64,000 nt of DNA from Siphonodentalium dalli (GCA_032622095.1 CP136069.1:124515450-124579449), one strand, 5' to 3'; shown: positions 1 through 12,010, numbered from the stretch's first letter. The notes: generated by a model not told the origin, from the letters alone. Translations and numbers: made by a program.

Positions 1-906
1 TTGTAAGCATTCGACAGCTGAGTGCGAGCATTTTTTTATCAGCATTTTATGGCTTAATTTCAGTTATTCTGAGTGCAACTACGGGTTTAAGAATTGTTTT
101 GTGGCCATGTCATCTACAGAGTTAAGATCTGGTGGCGATGCGGACATTCAGACGTTTAAGCGATGGACGCCCTCTTTTGTCAACAAACTGCCCATAATTT
201 ACTGATAAATAGCGAGTATTTGCGATAAAAAAAAATAACGCAAAAACATATACGTGATACACTCAATCCATCTACTGCGTGAAACCTTCGTATTGTATGT
301 ATCCAGGGTGATTGTTTAATTAGTTTTATGAAGTTGTCGCACCTGCGATTCGGTAACGAACTGTTGCCATTTTATTTTGGGAATTCCAAGACTGGCGCCA
401 TATGCTAAAAATAGATGCTACTTCTTAACTTTGACCTCCAGAGACCAAATGGCGGATTCTCCGCGAGTTAGTGGTCTCACTTATTCCTTATTTACCGGGA
501 CGAAAGGATGCAATTTTACCGATATATTTGTATGCTTGTTTAATAACGTTTTTCCTATTGGCGAATATTTCACATATAGTACTCATTGTATGTGTTTTAT
601 ACTGCCTTAATAGCGTATGACGTATTGTGAAGCTCTCACACATACACACGGCCACGTTTACAATGTACTTTGGGTCCATCAAAATAACACACCAACAATC
701 AAAACCTGAGCCCATGTCATGTGTGTTTATTAGCCACGGTTTTATCGCCTTTGTTCTTCAATTTCTATCATTTCATATATAGTTTCGTAATTTTCCATAC
801 CAACAATAATCCTCATAATAGTGCAGTATATGTTTCGTCCTACGTGTATCTTGATCCCAAGATAAAATAAGATCATGCGAAATCTGAATTAACCCCGCAC
901 GGGGCT
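1..906. other. No recognisable feature
   Basis: AT-rich sequence with only short open frames on both strands, none with a recognisable domain, splice pattern or repeat structure. I see nothing I can name here. Confidence 0.6.
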
Positions 907-1170
907 TTAACCCTTCCTATACTAAATGTTCATTCCCTCAGGAAATGTTCAGATACTAAGCTCAACAAACGACCATCAATGGTCATTTGTTGAACTTATT
1001 ATCTGAAAATTTCCCACCAAAAAATATGAATCCTTCTGCTCTTGTATTATACGTTCTTCTCTCTGTCGTCTGCTTTTGTATCCCGAACATCCCTCAAATT
1101 GAATAATAGACAACAGCAGTTGTAAGCTTTAATAACTGAATGGTAGAATACATTTAGTAATAAAGGGCTA
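907..1170 (+). mobile_element. TTAA-flanked MITE, family A, copy 1
   Basis: Starts with TTAA followed by CCCTTCCTATACTAAATG and ends with the inverted form CATTTAGTAATAAAGGG followed by CTAA, a probable decayed TTAA. The interior contains a palindromic stretch around CAACAAACGACCAT / ATGGTCATTTGTTGAAC. It matches the better preserved copy at 12612-12879 along its whole length and in the same orientation. TTAA target duplications with ends beginning CCC are typical of piggyBac-superfamily non-autonomous elements. It has no coding capacity. Confidence 0.7.
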
Positions 1171-4100
1171 AATTGTGTCCGGTTTACAAATCATGCGCTA
1201 CAGTACGTAAAGCAAAACACACAGCTCTGAGGCGATCCAACTAAGCCCCCTCTGGGTAACCAGCATTCACAGAGATTTTTTTTTTTTCGTTTTTCAGTTC
1301 TGAAAATGGCCACCAAATACTAAAATATGCAATGAAAAATGTTTTATTTATTTTCTCGCAAACATTCATGATTTCAGATTTTAAATTGAGCACATACCTT
1401 AGTTGGGTTCATGAGTTAGATGATGCAGTGCGTTTGTTGCAAATAATTCCTGTCAAACTCTCCTTGAAAATTGTTATTTTTATTTTTGGTCAAACCACTT
1501 TTTTTTACACTATTAGAATGTATCTCTCATATTGTGATGGTGAACAGGTATTGTTGTAGTACTGTAGCATGCATTGGTTATAGATGATAATAATTTCCCC
1601 CTTCAAATTGATAGTTTGAAAGTGGTATTGTTTTTTAATTCACGATTGGGGCGCCTCATTTACGTTAAAGTCACAGCTTGTGTACGCCTGTCGCCCCCCT
1701 AGCCGAACTTAATTGTGGGAAACACAATCAAAGCCGACACTCGCACGATAGACAGTTAAACTAGACCCGACTAAGAGTTTTTTCCTAAACCGTGTTCGAA
1801 CATTCAGATGAATTGGATTCTGTTTCAAGTCGGTTAATGCTGTCGCGACTGGACATTCTGATCTCGAATATACGGCAGCATATTGGATATAACAGTTTAG
1901 TTATCTTGTTACAACAGTTTAGTTAAACCAATTTATAAGTTTAGTTGTAGCATGTAACAGTTCGATGACGCTAATACGTTGCCGTACAGATGTCTCGATT
2001 CCTTCGGGGCCTCGACATTCCAATTCCGAAAGTCCAGTCGCTCATCCATTACCCGTGACAGAATATTGAGTTCCGCATATACGTTTGTTGGTGGGACATC
2101 GTTTATGTGTGTAGTGTCATGGTTTTCTACTGATATTAACTCCCTGTGGGATCTCAATTCACACCACAATCGAGCAGTTACAGGCAACGTCATAGCTACA
2201 TATCTGCTGGGAAGGACCTCAAACACAAATCATAAATTCCAGTCAATTCCTATTGGTGTGTCTACAACCCACTTGGAAACACGAGTATGTCATTGATGAG
2301 CAGAATTACATCCTATATCTACATGTACTCTTTTATCATTTTGAGCAAATTAAGCAGACGATACCTAAGCTTCATACATCATAAAAGGCGCTTGGTGGCA
2401 TGGAATTTTTTGTTGAACATATTGCTGGACGATTGGGTGATAAAACTTAGTCTCAACACCAAATGCAATATATAATTCGATGGAATTTGCCTATGCCGAT
2501 GCTTATGAGTTACATATGTAAATTGACCGCAATCAAGTTGGCTGGTGCTGGTTCAGCTTTACTTGCAATTATATGACAACATAACCCTCCAAACAAGCCA
2601 CTCCTCTTTGTCGACTTTCCATGGTGATATATGTGAACTATACAAGAAATGTGTGACATGACAATATATGATATGGAATTATACTAACTGTTGAATATTT
2701 GCCCACCGTCAACCAATTCAAGCCACAAAGCCTGAAATTTGGGAAACGTCCTACGTATTTGAGGTACTAGTTGAACGAGATGGCAATCGATATAGTTGAG
2801 CAAAACATTTCATAAAATCTATGCCGTGCAGTCCACGTATTAGTTTTCATCATGTCGGCCTGCAACAATATGTATGTTATCGAAGATGGGATTAGTACGC
2901 ATGGCAATTTTCCCCCAATATTAACTGGTAGTCCAGATTGATATCCCAATTTAACCAGTAATGGCTAATCAACAAAAGGCTGGTTACTTTTTAAAACTAT
3001 TTTCATAATAAATTTCAGTCCGTGCCAAATGTAGGGTATCAGTGTTCGTATATCTGGACAAGATGTATAGCTGCTCGTCGGATACGGTGGCATGATATCT
3101 CTATGACTGTCACAATTAACAAACCAACTGACATCCCTTATATGCACAATTGGCGTCCAGTTTGTCATATCCCAATTGTATCAACATTTGGTGGCCGAAA
3201 CCGCAGCGATAGCGCATTATGTGCCAGACGCGCGTTTTTGCTTAAGTACTGGCAAGAGAAAGATATTTTCAACAAATAATTTCTCTGGATCTATCTGCAT
3301 GGCGAAAAATCTTTAATTTCCCGTATCGTCTTCGTATATAGAACCTGGACAGTTATTAAAAGAACACAGCATTGATTGTTAATACATTTGTGAAGTTGCA
3401 ATTATTTATTTCTGTTTTGTCCCTATAACTGTTGTGGAAATATCTGGCCCTCAAATACTCTATCAGTTGAATAATTTGCTAACTTTGCGCATTGCTCCTC
3501 GTTGCTACACGCATTGGTTTGGTATATAACCAAATAAATGCTAGAATAAATAATTGCACACAACCACCACAACACCAAATAGGTTGTCTTGGCTCTATGC
3601 GAGAAGGCATAACACTGTTGATTTGAATTTTTAATTGCACGATATATTAATATACCCCCATATATAATAAAGCAGCCACAAATATTTCAGCCCATGCAAT
3701 ACAAAAACAACGTGGATATGCAGTGTGGTCCACTAAGCAGGGAACAGTCAACTGTTAAGAGATATGGTGGTCAGGTTGAATTTGATTGTGAACTCATGAT
3801 CTAGGGCTCATCTCAGCCTATTTTTCCACCGAGTTTACGGGCATAACATGATAATTCTCATATATAGAATAGTATTTATTGCTAGTTGTCTTTATGAATG
3901 AAAATAATTATGAAATTCCATGAATCAAGAAAAAATTTAATTTCCACTTATGATCTTCAGATATTATATCATTTGATATATAACTGCACTTTTTTACAAA
4001 AAAAATCTATTTTACAGAAGTTCTCGGTTTCTGAAAACAGTGAAATTGTTAGTATTTGCAAATTAAAATAGAATAATGGTGACAGATAACAGAGGCAAAA

Positions 4101-4758
4101 AGTTGTGACATCTTAAGATATTTTTGTCAGTGGCAAAAACTGAGTTATGTGAAATACTGGTCAAATTTCCATTGTTTGACAAATACCACAACGTTGTAAC
4201 GCTTACAGTAACGAGGAACAGTTTGCTCCTATTTGTTGCAGCATAAACAAACTTTTACTCCAGATTTCAAAATTAGCATATCATTCTAGCGGTATGGTGC
4301 ATGGTTGAGGGCCAAATGTTTCCGCAACAGCTTCATAGAAATCCTTGATTCAATTTAAACATATTTTATTGCAAAACAAAGGTGACAATATGGATATCGG
4401 CACACTTGCTGGCCACTTTGGTTTGACTGGTCCGATACAATGACGACCAGTACAATGGGTCGCAATATATGAACATTGAACACAGAACGGTAATGTGTTT
4501 GGATATATATATATGTACAGTGGCAAAGTAATTAGAAAATTAGCTATGTTGTGTTTGTAATAGCGATGGCATAGTAGGGATATAACATATACTATATCCA
4601 TCGCGTCACATCTGGAATATAAGATGTGAAAAATCACCAGTATATATGGTAATTAATAAATACGGTTTTCAAGAATGTAGGTCTACTGTGTTACTTTAAA
4701 AACGAGTTGTCTTATATGAAAATCATTTGACGACATGAAAAATGAGTTCGTTATCATC
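1171..4758. other. No recognisable gene
   Basis: Unique-looking AT-rich sequence. Overlapping open frames of about 100 codons lie on opposite strands near 1933-2296, but neither has a recognisable domain and the minus one is stopped just upstream. A short TA microsatellite sits near 4505. Nothing else can be supported. Confidence 0.5.
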
Positions 4759-4866
4759 GTCTGGAGACCTCTTTTCGTTTCAGGTTGGTCAAGGTAGATA
4801 TTCCAACGCACTGTTTTTGGGCATATAGACTGGCTCAGATTTATATTTCTAAGTCTGAAAAGTGTG

Positions 4867-4950
4867 TTAACCCTTTCCGTACTAAACACTCATTAATGAG
4901 TTGTTATCCCGAAGGAAATTATCAGATAATTAGTTCAACAAACGACCATA
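4867..4950 (+). mobile_element. Truncated TTAA MITE, family A, copy 2
   Basis: TTAACCCTTTCCGTACTAAA matches the left end of family A. Homology continues to TTCAACAAACGACCAT, the start of the element's internal palindrome, and then stops exactly where the 21-bp minisatellite begins. The right half is missing. Confidence 0.6.
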
Positions 4951-5410
4951 TATGTGAAAAGTATATACTAGCATGTGAAAAGTATATACTAGCATGTGAA
5001 AAGTATATACTAGTATGTGAAAAGTATATACTATCATGTGAAAAGTATATACTAGCATGTGAAAAGTATATATTAGCATTTGAAAAGTATATACTAGCAT
5101 GTGAAAAGTATATACTAACATGTGAAGAGTATATACTAGTATGTGAAAAGTATATACTAGTATGTGAACAGTATATACTAGCATGTGAAAAGTATATACT
5201 AGTATGTGAAAAGTATATACCAGCATGTGAAAAGTATATACTAGCATGTGAAAAGTATATACTAGCATGTGAAAAGTATATACTAGCATGTGAAAAGTAT
5301 ATATGTGAAAAGTATATACTAGCATGTGAAAAGTATATACTAACATGTGAAAAGTATATACTAGCATGTGAAGAAAAGTATATACTAGCATGTGAAAAGT
5401 ATATACTAGT
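4951..5410. repeat. 21-bp minisatellite, about 21 units
   Basis: Tandem copies of a unit reading ATGTGAAAAGTATATACTAG plus C. Most units are identical or differ by one base, and two are partly deleted. Because 21 is a multiple of three and the unit lacks stops in several frames, it makes long artificial open frames on both strands: heptapeptide ACEKYIL on plus and MLVYTFH on minus. These should not be taken as genes. Confidence 0.9.
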
Positions 5411-5932
5411 GTATATTGTTCAAATACACTTTACTTCCATGATGTACAAACCAAGAGTTATAGCTTCAATTTGCTTGATAGACTGAACCCTGTCATATTT
5501 GAACTAGCCGTCTGATTCACAGTAGGCTCGTCCCATCAGACCCACTATGGAGATTGCCTGATTGCGTTTTACATCACGTGATTTACACAATATACATTAC
5601 GGCCATTTGAGGTTCTAAATTATTCGTTCGGGTCTCATTTGAAGACAAGACGTCTGGTAAACATCCGATAATCATCCAATCGGGGCTCCCTTATGGGCTT
5701 ACACAGGGGACCAGTAAAATCGAACGAACCAATGCCCAAAACACTGCGTTGGAATATCTTCCTTGACCAACCTGAAACGAATAGAGGTCTCCAGACTAAT
5801 TGCAGCAGCGTTGTATATCATTCAAAACCCCACGCGAGCAAATTATTGGCGTCGTGTCTGACGTGATGGGTCTCTATCCTGTGTGGTCTTGTAAACCACA
5901 TTTAATGAAATGTGATAGTACAGGTCTCTCTA

Positions 5933-5998
5933 CCAAGGGGAATTTATTCACATTTGTAAACACAAAGCAGTGTACAAATGTGAATAAATTCCCCTTGG
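5933..5998. repeat. Perfect hairpin, 26-bp arms
   Basis: CCAAGGGGAATTTATTCACA... (5933-5958) is exactly complementary to 5973-5998, with a 14-base loop. Weaker complementarity continues outward around GATAGTACA / TGTACTATC. It is probably the core of a small foldback element. Confidence 0.75.
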
Positions 5999-6084
5999 AG
6001 AACAAGTGTACTATCTCAAAAAATGTATTACATATTATGGTGTTGCCCCTAACCGACCTCACGGCGGTGAACCCTGATCACCAG

Positions 6085-6312
6085 TTAACTCTTTCTATAC
6101 TAAATGGGTTCTCACAGTCAGTTAAAAAAAATGAATATCAGACTTGTCTATTATTCATTTGGAGGGATGTTATGGTGATAACAGCAGACGACATAAATGA
6201 AAGTGCAGAAGCAGCACTATTTATTGAGGGAAATATTTGTTTGAACTTATTATCTGAACATTACCTATGGGATAACTACTCATCCATGATGCTTTATTAC
6301 AGAAAGGGTTAA
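6085..6312 (-). mobile_element. TTAA-flanked MITE, family A, copy 3
   Basis: TTAA lies on both sides (6085-6088 and 6309-6312), enclosing 220 bp. The ends CTCTTTCTATACTAAATG and CAGAAAGGG match the family A termini, and the interior is inverted relative to the 12.6-kb copy (GAACTTATTATCTGAACATT near 6223). It is non-coding. Confidence 0.7.
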
Positions 6313-6680
6313 AACAATATGCATGTATTATAACTGACATAATTATGTATCATACAAGTGTCGATGTCTTCGTTTTCAGAAGTGAAGCAAGAGGAATATT
6401 ATGTGGAAATCGATCGAAATTCGTTATGGATTTAAGAAATATTCACTATATGCATGGAATGACAAAGGCTGCTATTCGTACCAGCCTTTTATTACATACC
6501 ATAGTTGTTTTCTCACAAAAAGCAATAGCTTTCAACTGAGTGGTAATTTTCGACAGAAAGCACTAGAGCCGTCCTGACTATGGCAAGCTATACGTCATGG
6601 CGTAACGAGAATGTCTTATCTTTGTAATGCAAAACTTGTTGCAAAACAATGAATTCAATCGAAAACACTTCTAATAATTA
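6313..6680. other. No recognisable feature
   Basis: Short AT-rich stretch between a MITE and the 43-bp minisatellite. Nothing identifiable. Confidence 0.5.
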
Positions 6681-7376
6681 ACAGTTTCATTTGTGATTGT
6701 GGTATGTGTTAATATAGAGCCACACAGTTTAATTTGTGATTGTGGTATGTGTTAATATAGAGTCACACAGTTTCATTTGTGATTGTGGTATGTGTTAATG
6801 TAGAGCCACACAGTTTCATGTGTGATTGTGGTATGTGTTAATATAGAGCCACACAGTTGCATTTGTGATTGTGGTATGTGTTAATATAGAGCCACACAGT
6901 TTCATTTGTGATTGTGGTATGTGTTAATATAGAGCCACACAGTTTCATTTGTGATTGTGGTATGTGTTAATATAGAGCCACACAGTTTCATTTGTGATTG
7001 TGGTATGTGTTAACATAGAGCCACAGTTTCATTTGTGATTGTGGTATGTGTTAATATAGAGCCACACAGTTTCGTTTGTGATTGTGGTATGTGTTAATAT
7101 AGAGCCACACAGTTTCGTTTGTGATTGTGGTATGTGTTAATATAGAGCCACACAGTTTCGTTTGTGATTGTGGTATGTGTTAATATAGAGCCACACGGTT
7201 TCATTTGTGACTGTGGTATGTGTTAATATAGAGCCACACAGTTTCATTTGTGATTGTGGTATGTGTTAATATAGAGCCACACAGTTTCATTTGTGATTGT
7301 GGTATGTGTTAATATAGAGCCACACAGTTTCATTTGTGATTGTGGTATGTGTTAATATATAGCCACACAGTTTTGG
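6681..7376. repeat. 43-bp minisatellite, about 16 units
   Basis: Tandem units built around ACAGTTTCATTTGTGATTG, GGTATGTGTTAATATAGAGC and CAC, with very few substitutions (GTTTCG versus GTTTCA versus GTTTAA) and one unit shortened by two bases. High homogeneity implies recent expansion. The last unit runs into the left arm of a foldback structure at 7351. Confidence 0.9.
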
Positions 7377-7503
7377 CACGTGTAAGTTATTATCGCCCTT
7401 GAGCATTTCGCGGAAGGGTATGCGGAAGGGTATGCTTCCGCGAAACGCTCTCGTGCGATAATCACTTCCCCGTCCCAATACTGTGTGGCTCTATCTATAT
7501 ATT
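7351..7503. repeat. Foldback structure adjoining the 43-bp array
   Basis: AATATATAGCCACACAG at the left (7353 on) is mirrored by CTGTGTGGCTCTATCTATAT at the right (7480-7502). Inside is a nested palindrome at 7403-7449 (GCATTTCGCGGAAG ... CTTCCGCGAAACGC). The structure resembles a MITE, and its left arm contains the word repeated in the adjacent minisatellite. Confidence 0.6.
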
Positions 7504-7596
7504 GAATCATGACTACCAGAATGGGTAGATGAATACAGAGTAATTCAAGCATGTGCTTAATGGGGTGTGAGTGCTGCCGCTGAATGGGTAGGATTC

Positions 7597-7710
7597 TCTA
7601 TTCCGAAGGTTCATTATTCCGAAGGTTCACTATTCCGAAGGTTCATTATTCCGAGAGTTCCCTATTCCGAAGGTTCATTATTCCGAAGGTTCGCTAACCT
7701 TCGGAATAGA
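7597..7710. repeat. 17-bp tandem repeat ending in an inverted copy
   Basis: Six or so units of TATTCCGAAGGTTCAT, followed at 7694-7710 by AACCTTCGGAATAG in the opposite orientation. The array can therefore fold on itself. Confidence 0.75.
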
Positions 7711-7834
7711 GACATGTCCCCGTGCTGAATTATGCGTACCTCTTGAAAATCACCTACGTCCCGCATATAACGAGCTGATGTCGCCCTAAATATATGCTAC
7801 CGAAATATCTAATCCCTACTAAGCGACAGATAAA

Positions 7835-8244
7835 TTAAGGAGGAGGTCAATTTTGAATGGGCTTTTCCATGCAAATCTCCGCAGCTAAAGTTACAGAGTT
7901 GCAAATATTTCTGGGCGTGACTTTGTGTGGTATTGAAAACAATACATATTTATCTGGCGGGTCGGCTTGGAATATATTCCATTAGAAAGTTGGTTTATTT
8001 TTTTAAATTTTATATAATTGATTCTTTAAAACTAGGTCAAGTGTTGTAATTCCAAAAACAATTCTCAAAAATTAATTTATAGCAAAAATTGTCAATTTAC
8101 GAAGCACAGCCGCCAGTTAAATGTTATGTCTGTTTAATAATATGGTTGCTTTAGTGCCCAGACAACTGCTTCATATATCACTTTTGCTGCGGAGATTTGC
8201 ATGGAAATCCCCATTCAAAATTGGCCACTTGACCTCCTCCTTAA
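7835..8244. mobile_element. TTAA-flanked MITE, family C
   Basis: TTAA at 7835-7838 and 8241-8244 flanks a 402-bp element. Its inverted ends are about 50 bp long: GGAGGAGGTCAATTTTGAAT at the left, and on the right ATTCAAAATTGGCCACTTGA followed by CCTCCTCC. TTAA duplication points to the piggyBac or Kolobok type of transposase. No coding sequence is seen. Confidence 0.75.
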
Positions 8245-8319
8245 CCACAACAAGCCAATCAGGTTACCCTCATTTGATTGCGTGTTGGAAAGCCACATAC
8301 TTACCTGTGTAAGTCAGTC

Positions 8320-8620
8320 TAAATAAAAACCACGTGGCGGTTTGCTCTCCAAAATACATCTAAGAATATTCGCTTTTTAATTTTTCCCGGTATCGAAATA
8401 TGTCGATAAATACATTAAGTATCTTTCCACGAGCATTCTGTGTCCCAAAAAGACGCATTGAAGTCTCACCCAACTTTGAACACGATGTTTGGGTCCCAAA
8501 CAAAAACAGCCAATTGTACAGAATGGAACAGAAACGAGTGTTCCATGTCTTATACCTCCTCCATATTACGTAGACACAATTTGGAAGGTCGAATTACAGG
8601 CATGTCTACTTAACTACAGG
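8320..8620 (+). repeat. Dispersed repeat D, copy 1
   Basis: About 280 bp (CCACGTGGCGGTTTGCTCTC ... ACACGATGTTTGGGTCCC ... ATATTACGTAGACACAATTT) is clearly related to 29308-29550 plus 30165-30215. The second copy is split by a TTAA-flanked insertion. Function unknown. Confidence 0.7.
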
Positions 8621-9289
8621 TCCATATATATATATATTGACAGTATGACTCCGATGGCATGTTTACACGAACTGATGAAAACCTGCTGAGCATGTGCTAC
8701 CTAAAATATGAGAATAGTATATTAACGTAGTTCTGAAATGGTCCGCACCATGGTTACTATAACTGCATGTCATATTCATAATGTATTAAATGATATGCCG
8801 TACAAACCTCCAATAGCGATAAATGAAACAGAACTGAGTGGCACCTTTATCGACGTGTAATATTGTAATTACGAGTTTCCGGTCACTCTATATAATATGA
8901 CACTTGAAGTTTGATCCACAGAAGGATCGGAAGCTCACGGTTAATTATGAAATATTAACAAGTCGATAAAGGTGCTATTCATTTTTTAGTTTATATTGAC
9001 TACACGTCAGCGCCATCAAATAGTCCAATCACCATGTTTCGAGAAAGACTGCTCTCGTGAAAATAAGCACATAATGGCCGTATTTTAATGAACGAAATAC
9101 ATTCATGTTGGCATTATTTAACATCAGTATACACTTTATATGGACGTAAAGCGCGTTTTTAAACAGTCCGATGTGGGACTATTTTCATACGAAATGCGCC
9201 CATTTTGTCATTATTTAATCTACCCTTTTCATCGAATTGACTTACCAAATTCACGCCCTTTATAATGTCGTTTCACTGCGGCCCCCAAC
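8621..9289. other. No gene; contains a shared repeat module
   Basis: Mostly unique sequence. Near 9210-9285, words such as TATTTAATCTACC, TTTCATCGA and TTTCACTGCGGCCC recur in the repeat family seen at 39.7, 40.75, 42.65 and 45.35 kb. Confidence 0.5.
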
Positions 9290-10045
9290 TTTGGTCAAAA
9301 TGTTCAACAGTTGGAAATTTCATACATGCCAAAACATTAGTTGGAAATTTCACACCGACAATAGGTTGAAACTGTTTTTGTAGTTTGATTTTCAAACAAT
9401 TTATTGGAGGGAATTAATTGCTTATGGATCAATATTTGCATATTTTCCTATTTTTGTCAAACTTTTGGAATGAAATGGTCATCAGTTGGAAATGTTCCAA
9501 CCTTAGGGGGGGGTAACAGGTTGGAAATGTCCAACACTTGGAAAGCTTGTGTCCTGGTCCCTCCCCCGTGGCCAGTCAAAAACTGCTAGTTAATTTAAGA
9601 AAACAATATTGTCATACAATTGGTCAACATTGCCATTGGAATTGTCATCAGTTGGAAATTTTCCAACCAAAGTGGGGGTGTCAGGGTTTTCCAACTCAAG
9701 GAAGGCTTGAGGCTAGTCTAGATGCTAGGATTTTGCGATTTTCTTGTTCAGATTTCAAAATTTTCGCACACCGGGCCAAACCATGGTCGGCCCGGTGTGT
9801 CATTGTCCCTCCCCCGTGGCCAATACAAAACAGCTAATTAGTTTAACAAAACAATATTTTACTACATTTGGTCAAACTTGTGGACTGAAATGGTCATCAG
9901 TTAAACAATTTACAATCTGAGGGTGAGTATGTGATTTGAAATTTCCAAAACTAGGAAAGCTTCAGTTGAGGCCAGTCTAGATGCTAGGGTTTGCCAAACA
10001 ACCATGGTCAGCCCGGTGTGTCCTGGTCACTTGCCCGTAGCTGCA
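9290..10045. repeat. Imperfect tandem repeat of about 220-250 bp, three units
   Basis: CCCTCCCCCGTGGCCA occurs near 9555 and 9805 and a diverged form near 10025. The surrounding words AGTTGGAAATTTTCCAACC, GAGGCTAGTCTAGATGCTAG and GCCCGGTGTGTC recur at the same spacing. The open frames here follow the repeat and show no known domain. Confidence 0.65.
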
Positions 10046-10837
10046 TGTGTGAATTTGTCTGGATTTAGACCACTGATGTTAGGATTTATGCAATTTTTCA
10101 GGTTAAAATATCTGAAAATGTTCTCATACCGAGAATATATAGAACCATGGTTTATGAATATATATAGGATTAAGCCTCAGCACTGAGGTGCAAGGGGAGT
10201 GCAAATGGAAATATGCAAAACTTGAGTTTGGTCTGATTCTGATTCAAGGGGGGGTTGTAGTTGGACACCCCCCCCCCCCCAACGGAGACCCTCTAGCCAC
10301 GTCCCTGAGCTGTCCCTGGTCTTCCGTCATACTCTCACCTTCGACGTGCGTAGCAAAGGGCGTACACGTTTCATGGATACTCACGTTCTATACCTGCATA
10401 AATAATTAAGTATCCGGTAGTTATCTCTAGCATCATCTACAGTTTCTCCTGTATTGCAGAATGTTTCCACAAGATAATCGCGATAAGCTTGCATAATACA
10501 CGATTATATTTGGATCTAATTTACCAATACGAAAGTTCATCAATAAGTATGCATAGCGTATAGGTAAGTTGCACTTACAGGTATTGTCAAGAACCGATTA
10601 ATCACAATATTCATGCAAAACGCGCGCCTTTGGATGATTTCTAATGGACATTGCGTGCAGGGTTTATCGGCACCTGTTCGACTAATATGTTATAGAAAGA
10701 CTTTGTCAGGTCATGGATTTAGTTGTTCGACAAGAAGCATGCATTGCTTTTGTGGACTATATGGAACATGTATATAGTTATTTCGTTCATTTATCGACAC
10801 ACATGTATTTCAATTACGTAGAAAAACTTTTGGGGGG
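10046..10837. other. No recognisable gene
   Basis: AT-rich sequence with a G-run near 10250 and a C homopolymer near 10266-10280. Nothing else can be named. Confidence 0.5.
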
Positions 10838-10985
10838 TTAACCCTTGATGTTCTCATTGACGAGTATCGGAATATTCCGAAAATAAATTAACAAACAGCC
10901 ATTTGTTTAACATATTACCTGAACATTTCCCACCATGCAGTGACTATGAATCCGTATGCATTTGTACTCTGTTTCGAGTCGTTGT
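10838..10985 (+). mobile_element. Truncated TTAA MITE, family A, copy 4
   Basis: Begins TTAACCCTTGATGTTCTCAT. The family A interior follows (AACAAACAGCCATTTGTTTA, CCTGAACATTTCCCACCA) until about 10985, where homology ends. The right terminus is lost. Confidence 0.55.
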
Positions 10986-11020
10986 GGAATTTTAATACTT
11001 TTATTTTCTCAAAATCCGAA

Positions 11021-11275
11021 ACCCCAATGCTGGAGCTGCACTGGTGCAGCATTAAAGATCATGTGCCAGTGCATTCTTTTAGATATGCGAGTCTCCCATA
11101 GGGAGCATCGCATATAAGTGTAGAAGAGAACTGGCTCACAAGGTCAAGATAAATACTGTTAGGCCAATGTATTCTCGTAATCGAAGCTCCCTATGTGAGA
11201 CTCGCATATACAAGATAATGCATTGGCACAGGGTTTTCGTAAAAATTCAGGAAGCTCCAGTCATGGAAGGGTTAA
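11021..11275 (-). mobile_element. TTAA-type foldback element, family B, diverged copy
   Basis: Read on the minus strand it begins TTAACCCTTCCATGACTGGA, then CCCTGTGCCAATGCATTATC and a palindromic core with GCGAGTCTCACATAGGGAGC. The other arm near 11055-11110 carries GTGCCAGTGCATTC and GCGAGTCTCCCATAGGGAGC. It is the same architecture as the intact copy at 31993-32368 but much more mutated. Confidence 0.6.
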
Positions 11276-11439
11276 TGATAGGGCCCAAGGAGCGCAGCAT
11301 ATTTGTAAAAAACTTACCGTAATTGTGAGTTTGTGAAGCCTCTCTAATATAGGGCGGTAAATGCACGAAACACGGATATAAATACATTATATATTCTAGA
11401 ACAAGAGCATCGCTAGGGCGTGGTAAAAATAATTCCAAC

Positions 11440-11600
11440 AAAGGGTCAAAACTATGGTGAAAATTGGCGGGCGGAACCCAAATTGGAATATGACCTTTAT
11501 TTGGGCTAGTAAGCTCACATACCAAATTATTACAATTCATTCAGTTCAGACTTACTATGAAGTTATCACCCGGAAACGAAAATTCAGTGCAATTCAACCA
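11440..11600 (-). repeat. Interspersed repeat M, minus-strand copy
   Basis: On the minus strand it reads through GTGAGCTTACTAGCCC, GGTCATATTCCAATTTGGGT, TCCGCCCGCCAATTTTCACC. The same module recurs at 19.85-20.18 kb, 32.92-33.43 kb and 46.19-46.44 kb. Short modules of this kind are abundant in molluscan genomes (recollection, not checked). Non-coding. Confidence 0.6.
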
Positions 11601-11636
11601 AAATGGGCCATAACGCTGGTGAACCAACAAGAACCA

Positions 11637-12010
11637 ACAAGAAAACCAATGTCAGAAATGGTAACGCGCCTAAGATCATATATTATATACCCATAATTGT
11701 AATTATAGAATATAAAATATATTTGTTTCACGAATGACCAACTCATAATTCCGTTAAAACAACTAATCCTTCAAATTATTACAACAACTATATACGGCTT
11801 ATCACTGAAGGTTTCTCATGCATCTCACCAGAATTCCCAACTATACACCTTTTACCGGACTCGGCCTTCGGGTCGCAGTTCGACTTTTAATCCGTCCCAA
11901 AAATTCCCATTTCTATAAATAAAACGCCCATGGCCCATGCATATCAAGAATCAGCGAAACATTATACACGCGGACCGCGAAATAACATAATACGTCCAGT
12001 TTTTTAATCG
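11637..12010 (-). repeat. Dispersed repeat R (LINE/SINE 3' region), contiguous copy
   Basis: 11637-11765 is about 95 percent identical to 16006-16133 (GTCAGAAATGGTAACGCGC, TATTATATACCCAT). 11830-12010 matches 17437-17585 (CCGGACTCGGCCTTCGGGTC, CAGTTCGACTTTTAA, ATACACGCGG). The minus-strand reading of the second part also matches the tail of the SINE-like unit at 47.86-48.0 kb. The two modules are adjacent here but 1.3 kb apart in the other copy. Confidence 0.65.

Larger units (their letters stand above)
4759..5796. mobile_element. About 1.04-kb element with 65-bp terminal inverted repeats
   Basis: Positions 4759-4824 and 5732-5796 are near-perfect inverted repeats (GTCTGGAGACCTC... and its complement), which defines an element-like unit. 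Between the arms lie a truncated family A MITE and the 21-bp minisatellite, so it is either a foldback transposon that collected insertions or a local inverted duplication. I see no clear target-site duplication and no transposase. Confidence 0.55.

Noticed and set aside
1933-2296. Overlapping frames of about 100 codons on opposite strands.
   Set aside because: No domain recognised and neither extends into a plausible gene model.
4785-5486. Open frame of 233 codons with a repeated ACEKYIL heptapeptide, and a counter-frame on the minus strand with MLVYTFH repeats.
   Set aside because: Both arise from a 21-bp minisatellite without stops; period and composition explain them fully.
5800-6312. 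Open frame of 170 codons.
   Set aside because: It runs straight through a perfect hairpin and a TTAA-flanked MITE and shows no domain; chance opening.
6681-7376. Regular 43-bp periodicity resembling a CRISPR array.
   Set aside because: There are no spacers between units, no cas genes, and the context is eukaryotic; it is a minisatellite.
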